12,350 nucleotides of DNA. Source: Byssochlamys sp. IMV 00236. Taxonomy: Eukaryota; Ascomycota; Eurotiomycetes; Eurotiales; Thermoascaceae. The translations under genes and the position numbers were made by a program. The stretch spans positions 1 through 12,350 of the forward strand of contig MSJH02000378.1 in assembly GCA_001931875.2 (NCBI GenBank), in the 5' to 3' direction. Shown here piece after piece: positions 1-8,240 of this stretch. A model generated the notes under the pieces. That model worked only from the letters and a program-made list of their open reading frames with translations. It was not told the DNA's origin and did not search any database. Each line of letters starts with the position of its first letter. Within the stretch, counting starts at the first letter, position 1.

Positions 1-61
<61 letters not shown>
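1..61. repeat. A61 homopolymer at window edge
   Basis: The first 61 bases are all A. The run sits 3' of the minus-strand bromodomain gene, whose AATAAA signal lies at 78-83, so on that strand it reads as a T run just past the expected cleavage zone. It may be a real homopolymer or an assembly edge; the sequence alone cannot separate these. Confidence 0.95.
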
Positions 62-63
<2 letters not shown>

Positions 64-77
64 TAAAGTGTGCGCTC

Positions 78-83
78 TTTATT
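78..83 (-). terminator. AATAAA polyadenylation signal of the bromodomain gene
   Basis: On the minus strand this hexamer reads AATAAA, 58 nt past the last base of the stop codon at 142-144. That spacing is sensible for a compact fungal 3' UTR. Confidence 0.55.
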
Positions 84-141
84 TTAAATTTCTTTGTTAT
101 CAACCGCACATTAAGATGATATGTCTTTATTCTATAATAAC

Positions 142-1897
142 CTACTTTCTTTGCTGCACAAAGCCTTGCCCAACAGGAGGTGTCATCTTTTGTTGTTGTT
201 GTTGTTGTTGCTGCTGCTGCTGTTGAATAAATTGCTGTGGAGGAATAAATGCAGGAGGCTTTGTGTAAAAGTTGATTTGTTGTTGTTCTACCATACTAAG
301 CAAAGGATAGGTGTTATTATTGTTATTGTCGCCTGTCGCCAACGGTGGCACCTTGACTAGACGCCAATGATCCTTATTATATGTAGGCGTAAGGTTTGCA
401 TAGGGTGGCAAAATCTCGGCTTTTTCTGTTGTAGGATATGAAAATATTTTGTGAGGCAAGAGAGATCCTTTGTACGCAGGTTCACATAATGGTATATTTT
501 CCATTGTTTTTTCTATTAGCTCCGTATTGGCAGTTGCATTTGGTGGTAACCTAGATAGCATCTTTATGATATTCTCTTCCAAAAGTTTGGCTATATTTTA
601 TACTAATATTAATTCATCCCCTTCTCTTTTACATCCTTCTTCTTTACCTGTCTTTAATTCTTTTTCATCCACTACTTCTCCTTTTTCAATTCTTGATTCT
701 TGATGTTCCATTAATTTCTCTAACAGTTGACAATTGTTTGCCAATTCTTCTTCTACAGTGCTGGGTAATTTATTAAAGGCGTCTTCAATCAGGTGAACAT
801 CCAATCCTTCCTTTTCAAGCCAAGCTTTATTCAATTCATCCACATTCTCATCATCTTTTTCATCTGACTTGTCTACTTTCAATCGCTTTGCTGTACGACC
901 GATATATGTGTTTTCATATGTCACATTTGCGTTATTCGAATCATATGTTGGGGCAAAACTGGAAAAGGCTCCAAAGTCAAGCCATTGGACTATATAATAA
1001 AGGTAGTCTCCTTTTAGTCACAGTGCTATTTTATTATAGTTATTGTGAATACCTGGTACAACTGGTTTATCTTCGTGCTTCATTAACTTTGGTGGATACT
1101 TTGGTGGAGGGGCTATGGTGTGCTTTAGTGATGGCACCTCTTCCTGTTGTACTGGTTGTGATGGATGAATAATCATTTCATGAACATTTTGTGCTATAGA
1201 AAATAAGGTGAGCTGTAGTCACTATATACAACAAAAAGACATCATACGCAATTGATCATTTGCTGGCGCTGTTGGTTCTTTGATAGTTGTATCACTAAAC
1301 ACATATCCATCTACTGAAGGTCTAAATAGAGCAACTACTTTATAGATACTCTGTTCTCCCTCTTGGATGTTCTCGTTCAGTCGTTCAGATTCGAATTTTA
1401 AGCAGTCTTGAGCAAATTGATAGAGTTGCTTAAACGTGTTCATTTCTTCTTTGGATGATTGTATACTAGGCACAACAGATAGAAACAAGGCGTCAATGTC
1501 ATTCTAAGCGAATTAGATTAATTAATTCATCTATTCATTGTTGTTAAGGGGCATACTTTGAATGAATCAAAAGTTTTGTATTTTCCTTTATAAACGCGAT
1601 CCTCTATTGATTCAATAGTAATTGCTGTATGCTCTTTGGGTTCTGTCCATAGTATATGCTGCTTATCATAGCTATGTGAATTATGACATGAGTATACAAA
1701 AGAATGTAATAGTGAGTACTTCTTTACTCTATAATTGTTGAAAGAAACTGCATCATCACTCTTTGTTTTGGTGTTTGCGCTGTATAACCTTCACGCTTTT
1801 TTCTTGAACTGAATCTCTTGTTACGAATCTCTTGAACAGTTTCATTGGCTGTTGTCTCTTCTGGATTTTGTGTTGAAGCAAATCGTGTCGTAGGCAT
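142..1897 (-). CDS. Bromodomain protein, probable Rsc58-like RSC/SWI-SNF chromatin-remodelling subunit (6 exons, 490 aa)
   Basis: Hand-spliced exons, 5' to 3' on the minus strand: 1897-1728, 1671-1557, 1503-1248, 1193-1053, 989-648, 590-142. Introns are 56, 53, 54, 63 and 57 nt, all GT-AG and in phase. The start is the first ATG of the only frame that continues through the bromodomain. Residues about 44-135 read as a divergent bromodomain: QRVMMQFLSTIID, WTEP near 65, then KTFDSFKNDIDALF and an acidic helix ending in FAQDCLKFE. A conserved-looking block KVVALFRPSVDGY follows near 150-162. A WLDFGAFSSFAPTYDS block (230-245), an acidic/basic coiled segment (about 265-345) and a Q12 tract (464-475) complete the protein. 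Bromodomains bind acetyl-lysine. The assignment to Rsc58 rests on domain order, the FAPTYDS-type block and length (yeast Rsc58 is about 500 aa) and is moderate. It could be another bromodomain subunit of a nuclear complex. No classic bromodomain Asn is obvious, so acetyl-lysine binding is uncertain. Confidence 0.72.
190..225 (-). repeat. CAG/CAA microsatellite encoding polyglutamine (Q12)
   Basis: Twelve consecutive Gln codons near the C-terminus of the bromodomain protein. In minus-strand order they are one CAA, four CAG and seven CAA. QQ pairs also flank the tract. Such tracts vary in length by slippage and are common in fungal transcription and chromatin proteins. Confidence 0.9.
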
Positions 1898-2498
1898 CTC
1901 TTCTTCTCTATAAAATAGAAGGAAGAAAAAGGAAAACTTTTTGAATTTCTCCGCTCATGAACAGAATATGTTTGATTGGCTGTCTTATCTTTTGCATACA
2001 GGCTGATAAATTTACAAGTTCTTAAAGTATCATTATAATCACACTTCAAGTTGTTGCAATCATTCTTTTCTTTATTTATTCAAATTTTACAATGCAAAAT
2101 GTAAAATACAGTATTAATAAAAAGCCTTTTTTTGGATCTTTATCTTCTTTGAGAAAGAATTGAAATAAACAAAAAGACAATATAGGTCGAGTTGAGATGT
2201 TTGTATTCAAGGAACAGGTCCAACAATCTCTTACTTGCTTTGGATTCTAAGCCCATACCTCGAATTGCTGAGATATATAAAACAGCTACTGTTGAAAACT
2301 GCCAGGATTAAATCAAGCATACCCAAAGCTATTAGAATAAGCGTCTTATCAAAGAGTAGTAAAACAATAGCATCGCATCCAAAAATATTGGTTCCGAAAA
2401 AAAGAGAGAGCACTATGTCAAAGTTATTTTTCGCTGTATCAAATTGCTTTCCGAAAACAGCTCTTTAGATTAAGAATTCCTCCGCTTTTTATTACTAA
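1898..2498. promoter_or_regulatory. Divergent intergenic region between the bromodomain gene and the SRR1-like gene
   Basis: The 601 bp separate two outward-facing start codons, so both promoters should lie here. The stretch is AT-rich. About 2231-2468 is open on both strands without a stop (about 60 and 77 codons). Neither translation is one I recognise, neither has a convincing Kozak start or domain, and I treat both as chance or as an unidentified relic. The plus strand has a short ATG-initiated reading frame at 2197-2250 that could be an upstream ORF in the SRR1 leader. Confidence 0.5.
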
Positions 2499-3477
2499 AT
2501 GACAGATCAAAGTAATCAAGATGGGTTTACTACAGTGAAAAGTTTCAAATATAAAAAAGTGTCAAAAAAGAAAAGAAATAAGTACACCTTTAAAGATCCT
2601 GATGACTACACAATTGATGATCTTGAAGCAAAGTTAAAGGAAAGAAGGTAATGATAGTAATAGTATTCATGTTTATAGATATTAACCTCTTGTTTTATTA
2701 GAGAGTTTTTAGAAAACAGTAGATTTTATAAAGAATTATTAGGTAAACTAACTTTTTTATATGTTTTCATGGTTACTTATTGCTCTCTTTAGACATATTT
2801 AAGGAACACCTCTTGAACAGCAAGTTTAATGATATTGTTTGTTATGGCATTGGGTCTATGCAGAAATCAAAGAATGCTCAATACCAATTTATACTTGCTT
2901 TGATCTTGAGAGACTTGCTCAATGTAATTAATGAACAATACATGACACAGATGGGGGGGAAGAAACTAATGATCATTAGATACCTGGAAAAATGTACATC
3001 TTTGATCCAGTCATGACAGAATTAGACAAGGAACTATGTGCCATTTATAAATTAGACATAATTCAGGAAAATGAACAAGGAAAAAGGGCTGTGGAGCAAT
3101 CGACGCTGTTCTATATGCCACATTGTGGCAGAGGGTTATATAGCAACACCCTCAGTGCCAATTGGACAGCACGACAACTTCCATTAATCACCATTATTGG
3201 CAACAGATTTGATATGTATGTTGGAAGGTAAAGCGTGGTCTGTTATTACTACATGATGCATTGCAATTAACAGATATAAAAAAGTCAATTAGAAAAGGAC
3301 TTGATCAGAGAGTGTCCCTTCCTTATTCCTGCTACTGACATCCTCAAGATGGTTGCCTTCCCAAAAGAGTTTGATAACAATCAGATATTTAATGACCTCT
3401 CAATACAGACTTTTCCAAAGGAAACCGTGAGAAAAATAGATGATTCATTTTGGTTAAATGTAATAAATGATAGCTAA
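2499..3477 (+). CDS. SRR1: SRR1-like (Ber1-family) protein, 5 exons, 253 aa
   Basis: Exons 2499-2647, 2702-2742, 2793-2923, 2980-3227, 3285-3477. Introns of 54, 50, 56 and 57 nt are all GT-AG and in phase. The first 30 residues are polar and Lys-rich, after which the SRR1 domain runs from about residue 70 to the end. Diagnostic blocks appear in the family order: IVCYGIGS (78-85), a helix with YQFILALIL, MYIFDPV (112-118), ENEQGKR (137-143), TLFYMPHC (149-156), LYSNTLSANW (160-169) and TIIGNRF (178-184). The C-terminal part includes FNDLSIQTFP and DDSFW. SRR1 was first described in Arabidopsis circadian regulation; the yeast relative Ber1 is linked to microtubule stability, and the biochemical activity is unsettled. 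The second exon is only 41 nt. The stop codon lies inside the 3' end of the convergent RNase H1 gene. Retaining any intron here would truncate the SRR1 domain. Confidence 0.9.
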
Positions 3478-4412
3478 CGGGTTCTCTTTGCACCTGCTAC
3501 AGCCAATCTATCTGCCTTTTCATTACCTTCTTCCCCAGAGTGACCAGGCACATAGACCACTTCAACAGGTGCCTTTCTATGATCAATTATATCTACAATC
3601 TTTTCGAGTATATCTCTATTTTCTACAGGGGTGCCTTTTGATGATTTCCAGCCATTATCCTTCCAGCTCTTGGACCATTGATTTACCGCTTTGATCACAT
3701 ATTGAGAATCTGTTCTGATCTCCAAGGGCTCATTGGCTGCACTTTGCTCCAATGCGCGCATGACAGCTGTTGCTTCTGCTCTTTGATTGGTCTGTCTTGT
3801 GCCTTCAAGGGGTCTACTCAAATTTCTAGGGTCATTGTCGCCCCAGTAAACACCATAACCTGCTTGAGCACCCACTTGACCATTACCAGCCGAGGCACCA
3901 TCTGTGTAGACGACGGTTTTTTTTGGATGGGTCCTTTGAGACGCATAAGGGCTATATCGCTGATAAGTTTGGGATTGAGTGTTCCTTGGAGTAGAATAAA
4001 CCTCTGAAGCTTATATAAGTACAAGGCACATTGAGTAATATATATGCTACACCTTCTTCCTCATAACAATCAGTTGAACGAGAGTAGTTATTAGAGTCAT
4101 TAGCTCGAGAGTTGGATCGGGAGTAATTATACCCAGAGTCATTGGAATGAGAGTAGTTAGAACGAGAGTTCCTGGAACGAGAGTAACTGGGTTGCGAATA
4201 GCTTGAGCTGTCTATAGTAATGTTTGTTTTAAAAAGAAAGGAAAAACATTTGATAAAGTCTAACCTGCATCCACAAAATCTTGAGCTTCTTCCAAGGAAT
4301 CAAACTTTTTAAATTTTGCACCACTCACACCGTTGACTTGTTCTTTACATTCAGACCAATTTCTATATATGCCTTGATGACGACCCACTCTGACAGCATA
4401 ATATCCTCCCAT
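3474..4412 (-). CDS. RNH1: Ribonuclease H1 with N-terminal hybrid-binding domain (3 exons, 278 aa)
   Basis: Exons 4412-4265, 4211-4053, 4003-3474; introns 53 and 49 nt. RNase H1 degrades the RNA strand of RNA/DNA hybrids (R-loops, primers) in nucleus and often mitochondria. Residues 4-47 are the hybrid-binding domain (YYAVRVGRHQGIYRNW, then FKKFDSLEEAQDF), also called the viroplasmin-like domain. Residues 51-102 are a Ser/Asn/Tyr/Arg-rich linker. The catalytic domain (about 132-275) has all four carboxylates: Asp137 in YTDG, Glu179 in QRAE, Asp201 in RTDSQYV and Asp267 in GNEKAD; the mobile-loop His257 is in PGHSGEEGNE. The basic protrusion (SKSWKDNGWKSSKG) is kept, as in typical cellular RNase H1. 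The start is the first in-frame ATG; the frame stays open further upstream, so an N-terminal extension such as a mitochondrial signal cannot be excluded. Intron 2 could instead end 6 nt earlier at an AAG acceptor, which adds two residues in frame. Confidence 0.94.
4070..4205 (-). repeat. Imperfect short tandem repeats in the RNase H1 linker exon
   Basis: The second exon of the RNase H1 gene is built from degenerate units of roughly 10-20 bases. On the plus strand these read like variants of GAGAGTAGTTA and GAACGAGAGT. They encode alternating NYSRS, SHSND and SRSN-type units. The pattern suggests expansion by slippage of a flexible linker between the hybrid-binding and catalytic domains. Confidence 0.7.
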
Positions 4413-4499
4413 GACTTTCTTGGCACTGCTTTTCAAAACGACAAATATATAATAAAAAAAAAGAATTTTTAGAGTCTGTGTTATCTTTCTTTTTTATTT
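4413..4499. promoter_or_regulatory. 87-bp bidirectional promoter between RNase H1 and prolidase
   Basis: Only 87 bp separate the two divergent start codons. The interval is almost entirely A/T, with an ATATATAATA stretch near 4445-4455, an A9 run and a pyrimidine-rich stretch before the prolidase ATG. Both transcripts must start here unless one gene has an additional upstream exon inside its neighbour. Confidence 0.6.
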
Positions 4500-6027
4500 A
4501 TGCAATTTTATCCAATTTCAAAAAAAATACCCACACGACTCAACTATGAACTTGTCAAGAAATATTTGGAGCCCCTGAAAGGTTCAGTCATCTATCTTAC
4601 AGGAGGAAGAACTCAAACAAGAGACGATACAGATGTTGAACTCGATTTTCGTCAAGAGAGCAATTTCTTTTATTTGTCAGGCGTGGAAAAACCAGGATAT
4701 GGTATCTTGATTTTGACGGATACGGACGAGATATATCTCATACCACCTACGGTGACTCCTGTTCAACAACTTTGGAAAGGAATACCTGATAGCCATGATA
4801 CACTTGTTAGAAAATATGACGTGAATCACATATTGACAGAAGAGGAATTGTCTCCATTTATTCATAGAATCAAGCCTACGACCATCTACACTCTACCCTC
4901 TGTTTCGAATACATTTGACTCCTTTCAAGTAGATAACTTTAGATTGATCACAGCAATCCATAAGGCGAGACTGATAAAGAGCCCTTGGGAAATTTCATCT
5001 TTGCGTTACGCAGCTCATATCTCCTCACATGCGCACCTTTCACTCATGTCACACGTCGCTAAACAAAAGGGCCAAGTGATCTATGAAAGCGAGCTCGAAG
5101 CAAGGTTTAGATGGATATGTGCCAAAAACGGGTTGCCAAAGCAATGCTATATCCCCATTGTAGCCTCAGGACCAAGAGCGGCTGTACTTCATTATACGGA
5201 TAATGACAAGGTGATACCTACTGGCCCTCATGATCTCATCTTGGTGGATGCTGGTGGTGAACGTCAGTGCTATGGTAGTGATATCACTAGAACTTTTCCA
5301 GTGCTCGGTAAGTTTAGTCAAGAAGCAAAGGCAGTTTATAGTATTGTATTGCAAGCACAAAAGGTATAATTCATATATACTTTGATACGCCTATCATTTA
5401 CCCTTCAAATAGCGGGTTATAGCTAGCTTACGACCTGGTGTGCTCTGGAACGAGATGAGTCACTTGGCCATACGCGTTTTATGTGAAGGGCTTTTGAATA
5501 TTGGTGTCCTCAAAGGCGACCTAGATCAATTGATACAAGTCGGGGCATACAAGGCATTTTATTTTCATGGTAACACCATCAGCATATCATACAGCACTAT
5601 TAGTTTTCTCAACTTCCTTTCATATTAGGTCTCGGACACTCTGTAGGACTCGACTGTCATGATGTAGGAGGGTACGTAAAAAAAAGAACATGTCTGCTTG
5701 ATATTGACTATCCTGAAACAAACAAAAAGACGCGATATAGGCATTTTAACAAGAAAGGGCCAATCCTTGGAACTGATGAATGAGCCTCTTCAGGAAAACA
5801 TGGTGATCACAGTAGAACCAGGTCTATATTTCAACGATGTCAGTATTCAAATGTGGACAAGTTTGCCTGAATACGCCAAATATTTCGATTTGAGCAAAAT
5901 CAATCAGTATCGTCCAGTTGGCGGTGTCCGTATTGAAGACACTGTGTTGATTACCAAAGAAGGGCATGAGAATTTCACAATTGTCCCCAAAGAAGTGGAC
6001 GATATTGAAGCCATTATGAAGGTTTGA
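4500..6027 (+). CDS. PEPD: Xaa-Pro dipeptidase (prolidase), M24B metallopeptidase, 4 exons, 453 aa
   Basis: Exons 4500-5363, 5413-5569, 5629-5671, 5730-6027; introns 49, 59 and 58 nt. Prolidase hydrolyses dipeptides with C-terminal proline, releasing proline for reuse in the cytosol. The N-terminal aminopeptidase-P-like domain (about 1-150) contains DFRQESNFFYLSGVEKPG. The C-terminal pita-bread domain has the five metal ligands: Asp250 in LILVDAGGE, Asp261 in YGSDITRTFP, His344 in LGHSVGLDCHDVGG, Glu384 in TVEPGLYF and Glu424 in GGVRIEDTVL. The substrate-proximal His of the HDVGG block is also present. Length matches fungal and animal prolidases. Exon 3 is only 43 nt and carries the His ligand. 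The donor after HDVGG (GTACGT) was chosen because it alone keeps frame with exon 4; intron 3 has no stop in the incoming frame, so its retention would shift the frame and run about 34 codons. Methionine aminopeptidase and creatinase are less likely given the N-terminal domain. Confidence 0.95.
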
Positions 6028-6067
6028 ATGTTTTGATTAAAATTTTATTGACAAGACCATGGTTGTG

Positions 6068-6073
6068 AATAAA
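6068..6073 (+). terminator. AATAAA polyadenylation signal of the prolidase gene
   Basis: An AATAAA hexamer lies 41 nt downstream of the prolidase stop codon, inside the 235-bp gap before the next gene. Confidence 0.5.
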
Positions 6074-6262
6074 GACTATTGTTTAATGTACGCCGCTCTA
6101 TCGCTGCTGTGCGGTGTTCGACCCGAAAGAGATGTCAAATAGAACCGTAGAAATCAGGTGACCCTCTGTACTTTCCGGCATATGTTCCGGTGCATTTTTT
6201 TTTTTCAATACATGTTACTAGAGCGGGCTTCTACATTTTTGGGTTTGTTTTACACACAAAAC

Positions 6263-7219
6263 ATGTCATTTCGAATTCTGTCAAGGGCCCTTAGATCTGC
6301 TCCTCGAACTACATTGCTCAGTACTGCTATCATAGCACCTAGACCTGTAGTAATCGTTCCTATACTACAGAATGTGCGAACCTATGCAAAAAAGAGCAAA
6401 GACAATAAAAAGTCTAAAGCTGAACAACAAGACGTGGGGGCAGAAGTCAAAGAACCTTTATTTAACCAAGGTCAGTTTGAAGCACGCTTTGAGCAATGTG
6501 TTCAATCTCTAAAGGAGCATTTGTCCAACATTCGTGTTGGCAGAGCTAATCCATGTAAGATCTAATGACGATCATTGTGAGTTTATATATAAATGTATTT
6601 ACTTTTTTTCTTAAAAGCTTTGTTGGATGCCGTAAAAGTCAATATTGAACACTCAAACTTTCCATTGAGAGACCTCGCACAGATCACAGTGAGGGACCCA
6701 CAGACCTTGATGGTGATGGTGCATGATACTGATGTAAGTGTCATTTTTCATTGTATTTGAACCAACACCCACTCAATTGATTTGCCAGTATACAGCATCT
6801 ATAGATAAAGCTATTCGTAATGCAGGATTGGGTTTGAATCCAATTGTTGAAAGTAAAGGAATTCGTGTGCCTATTCCCAAGTAAGAACGGATAAAAGGAT
6901 ATATGACACGTAAATTGATTACACTATCATTAGGCCCACAAAGGAATCTCGAGATAAAATGGCCAAATTGGTTAATACAACAGGAGAACAGACAAAGGCC
7001 AAGATTAGGTCTATTCGACAAGATGGTATGAAGCTATTAAAAGAAGACAAGAAGCATCAATCTGCAGATGATATTAAGAAAATGGAGAAATTGGTAATAT
7101 AAATTGTGATTCTTGTTATCAAGCTACTCACAAATAAGTAGGTTCAAACGATGACAGACAAGTATAACAAGTTAGTAGACGATCTATTAAAAGTAAAATC
7201 CAAGGAAATTCAATTATAA
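6263..7219 (+). CDS. MRRF: Mitochondrial ribosome recycling factor (5 exons, 245 aa)
   Basis: Exons 6263-6554, 6618-6733, 6789-6880, 6934-7093, 7142-7219; introns 63, 55, 53 and 48 nt, all GT-AG and in phase. With EF-G2 and GTP, RRF splits post-termination ribosomes; this copy should act in the mitochondrial matrix. Residues 1 to about 42 form a basic, hydroxylated, acid-free presequence (MSFRILSRALRSAPRTT, ending near NVRTYAKK). The RRF fold follows: a first helix ending NIRVGRANPSLLD, then PLRDLAQITVRDPQTLMV, a GLNP segment, an IRVPIPKPTKESRDKM turn and a long charged C-terminal helix. The RVGRA motif near 91-95 is the family hallmark. Two in-frame upstream ATGs (6182, 6212) would add 27 or 17 residues; I prefer 6263 because it has A at -3 and begins a standard presequence. 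Confidence 0.94.
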
Positions 7220-7242
7220 TAACCTGGCATCTACAGCACTAC

Positions 7243-7248
7243 AATAAA
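7243..7248 (+). terminator. AATAAA polyadenylation signal of the ribosome recycling factor gene
   Basis: AATAAA lies 24 nt after the ribosome recycling factor stop codon. Confidence 0.55.
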
Positions 7249-7317
7249 GATAATGCGGGACAGATCCTGTGATCCGTATAAACATCAAAGTTCATTATAT
7301 CATTTTGTCCAGTGCAA

Positions 7318-7632
7318 ATGTGTCTTGTACAAATGGCAAAACTAGCAAAACTAAAAGCCCTAAACTTAACAATGACAACTTTGGATTGTGTCTTTGAAAG
7401 GGTAAACACATGTTCAAATTCCGAAAGACGATTTTGGGATACGATTAGTAGTTTGTTTGTTTATGCAATTGTCTTTTAGGATCTCATTGTGTTTTTTAAG
7501 TGCGAACCATCTGAGAGTTTTTGCTTAGAGGACGCACGCCGCATTAAATCAGGCAACAAGAGAGGGGACTATGTGAATATTACTTTTAGTGAATCAGCTT
7601 GTTCCACAAATGATGAATCACACTGCTTATAA
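7318..7632 (+). CDS. Possible two-exon gene for a 78-aa Cys-containing protein of unknown function
   Basis: Exon 1 (7318-7401) and exon 2 (7480-7632) are joined by a 78-nt GT-AG intron with a GTAAAC donor and a polypyrimidine CTTTTAG acceptor, phase 0. The product would start MCLVQMAKLAKLK and contain Cys at positions 2, 24, 36, 43, 70 and 77. The second exon (DLIVFFKCEPSESFCLED..., ending ESHCL) is well balanced in composition and looks coding. The N-terminus is not a good signal peptide, and I recognise no domain. The intron is longer than any other in the window. The nearest AATAAA (7817-7822) is 185 nt past the stop. It may be a real small gene, a fragment of a larger one with another first exon, or chance. 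Confidence is low. Confidence 0.3.
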
Positions 7633-8240
7633 AAAAAGGCTTAGTCTTTCCAACATACAAGAAAGCCACATTATAGATTTGCTCTTTCTCTGGCACACAT
7701 GGAGTCAACAATAACAACTTTATTTTAAATAACAGCCATTACAAAAGAAATGGTTTTCGCATTGCTAAAACAATATCTTTAACAGCGTATTGATGAACAA
7801 TACACTTTACATTTTTAATAAAGGACTTTTTCTTAATCTTATTATTATTATTATCGATTTTGTAAAACAAATAAAATCATTAAAGACAATTGCTTTAATT
7901 GGTTATGTGGCAAAATGTGCAACCATTCGCTTAACAACAGCTAACCTTGATTTATGCATCACAATATGATTTAGTGTTCTTATGGCTTAAACAAAAGGTT
8001 CTAATTCTTTTCTTTCGCCGACATTTCTGTGACCTGAAACCCTCCCCACACACGAAATAATCTCTCACTGGGCATGACGTTATTTTAGAGTATATGTAGC
8101 TGGCTTGGAAATAAGAGTTGTTCATTTCCAAATCTAGTAGCTATTTTTAAATCATAAACTCCTTTTCTTTCATTTCTTTTACACTTCCGCTTTTTTTTTA
8201 CATTTTTCTTTTTTTTTTTTAAAGAAAAAAGAAGGAGAAA
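7633..8240 (+). promoter_or_regulatory. Gene-free region and probable promoter of the glycosyltransferase gene
   Basis: I see no coding potential on either strand. The stretch is AT-rich and has a short ATT trinucleotide run near 7842-7854. A TGACGTTA sequence near 8077 resembles an ATF/CREB half-site. The last 80 bp before the ATG (about 8159-8220) is strongly pyrimidine-rich on the plus strand, with T9 and T12 runs, then a purine-rich AAAGAAAAAAGAAGG leader. Pyrimidine tracts just upstream of the start are typical of fungal core promoters. Confidence 0.45.

Noticed and set aside
121..360. 79-codon plus-strand ORF with a poly-Leu tract
   Set aside because: It is the antisense shadow of the polyQ-encoding last exon of the bromodomain gene.
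1756..2049. 97-codon minus-strand ORF overlapping the first exon of the bromodomain gene
   Set aside because: It is in a different frame from the ATG at 1897, which splices cleanly into the bromodomain; the longer ORF leads nowhere.
4265..4412. Viroplasmin-like (caulimovirus protein) domain as evidence of a viral insertion
   Set aside because: This domain is the normal hybrid-binding domain of eukaryotic RNase H1, and it is spliced in frame to a complete cellular catalytic domain.
6105..6125. GGTGTTCGACCC looks like a tRNA B-box
   Set aside because: No A-box at the right distance upstream and no acceptor-stem pairing or cloverleaf could be drawn; it lies in the prolidase-MRRF gap.
6158..6262. 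N-terminal extension of the ribosome recycling factor from upstream in-frame ATGs at 6182 and 6212
   Set aside because: The extension includes a poly-Phe stretch from a T run and has weak start context, while the ATG at 6263 begins a textbook mitochondrial presequence. Kept only as an alternative start.
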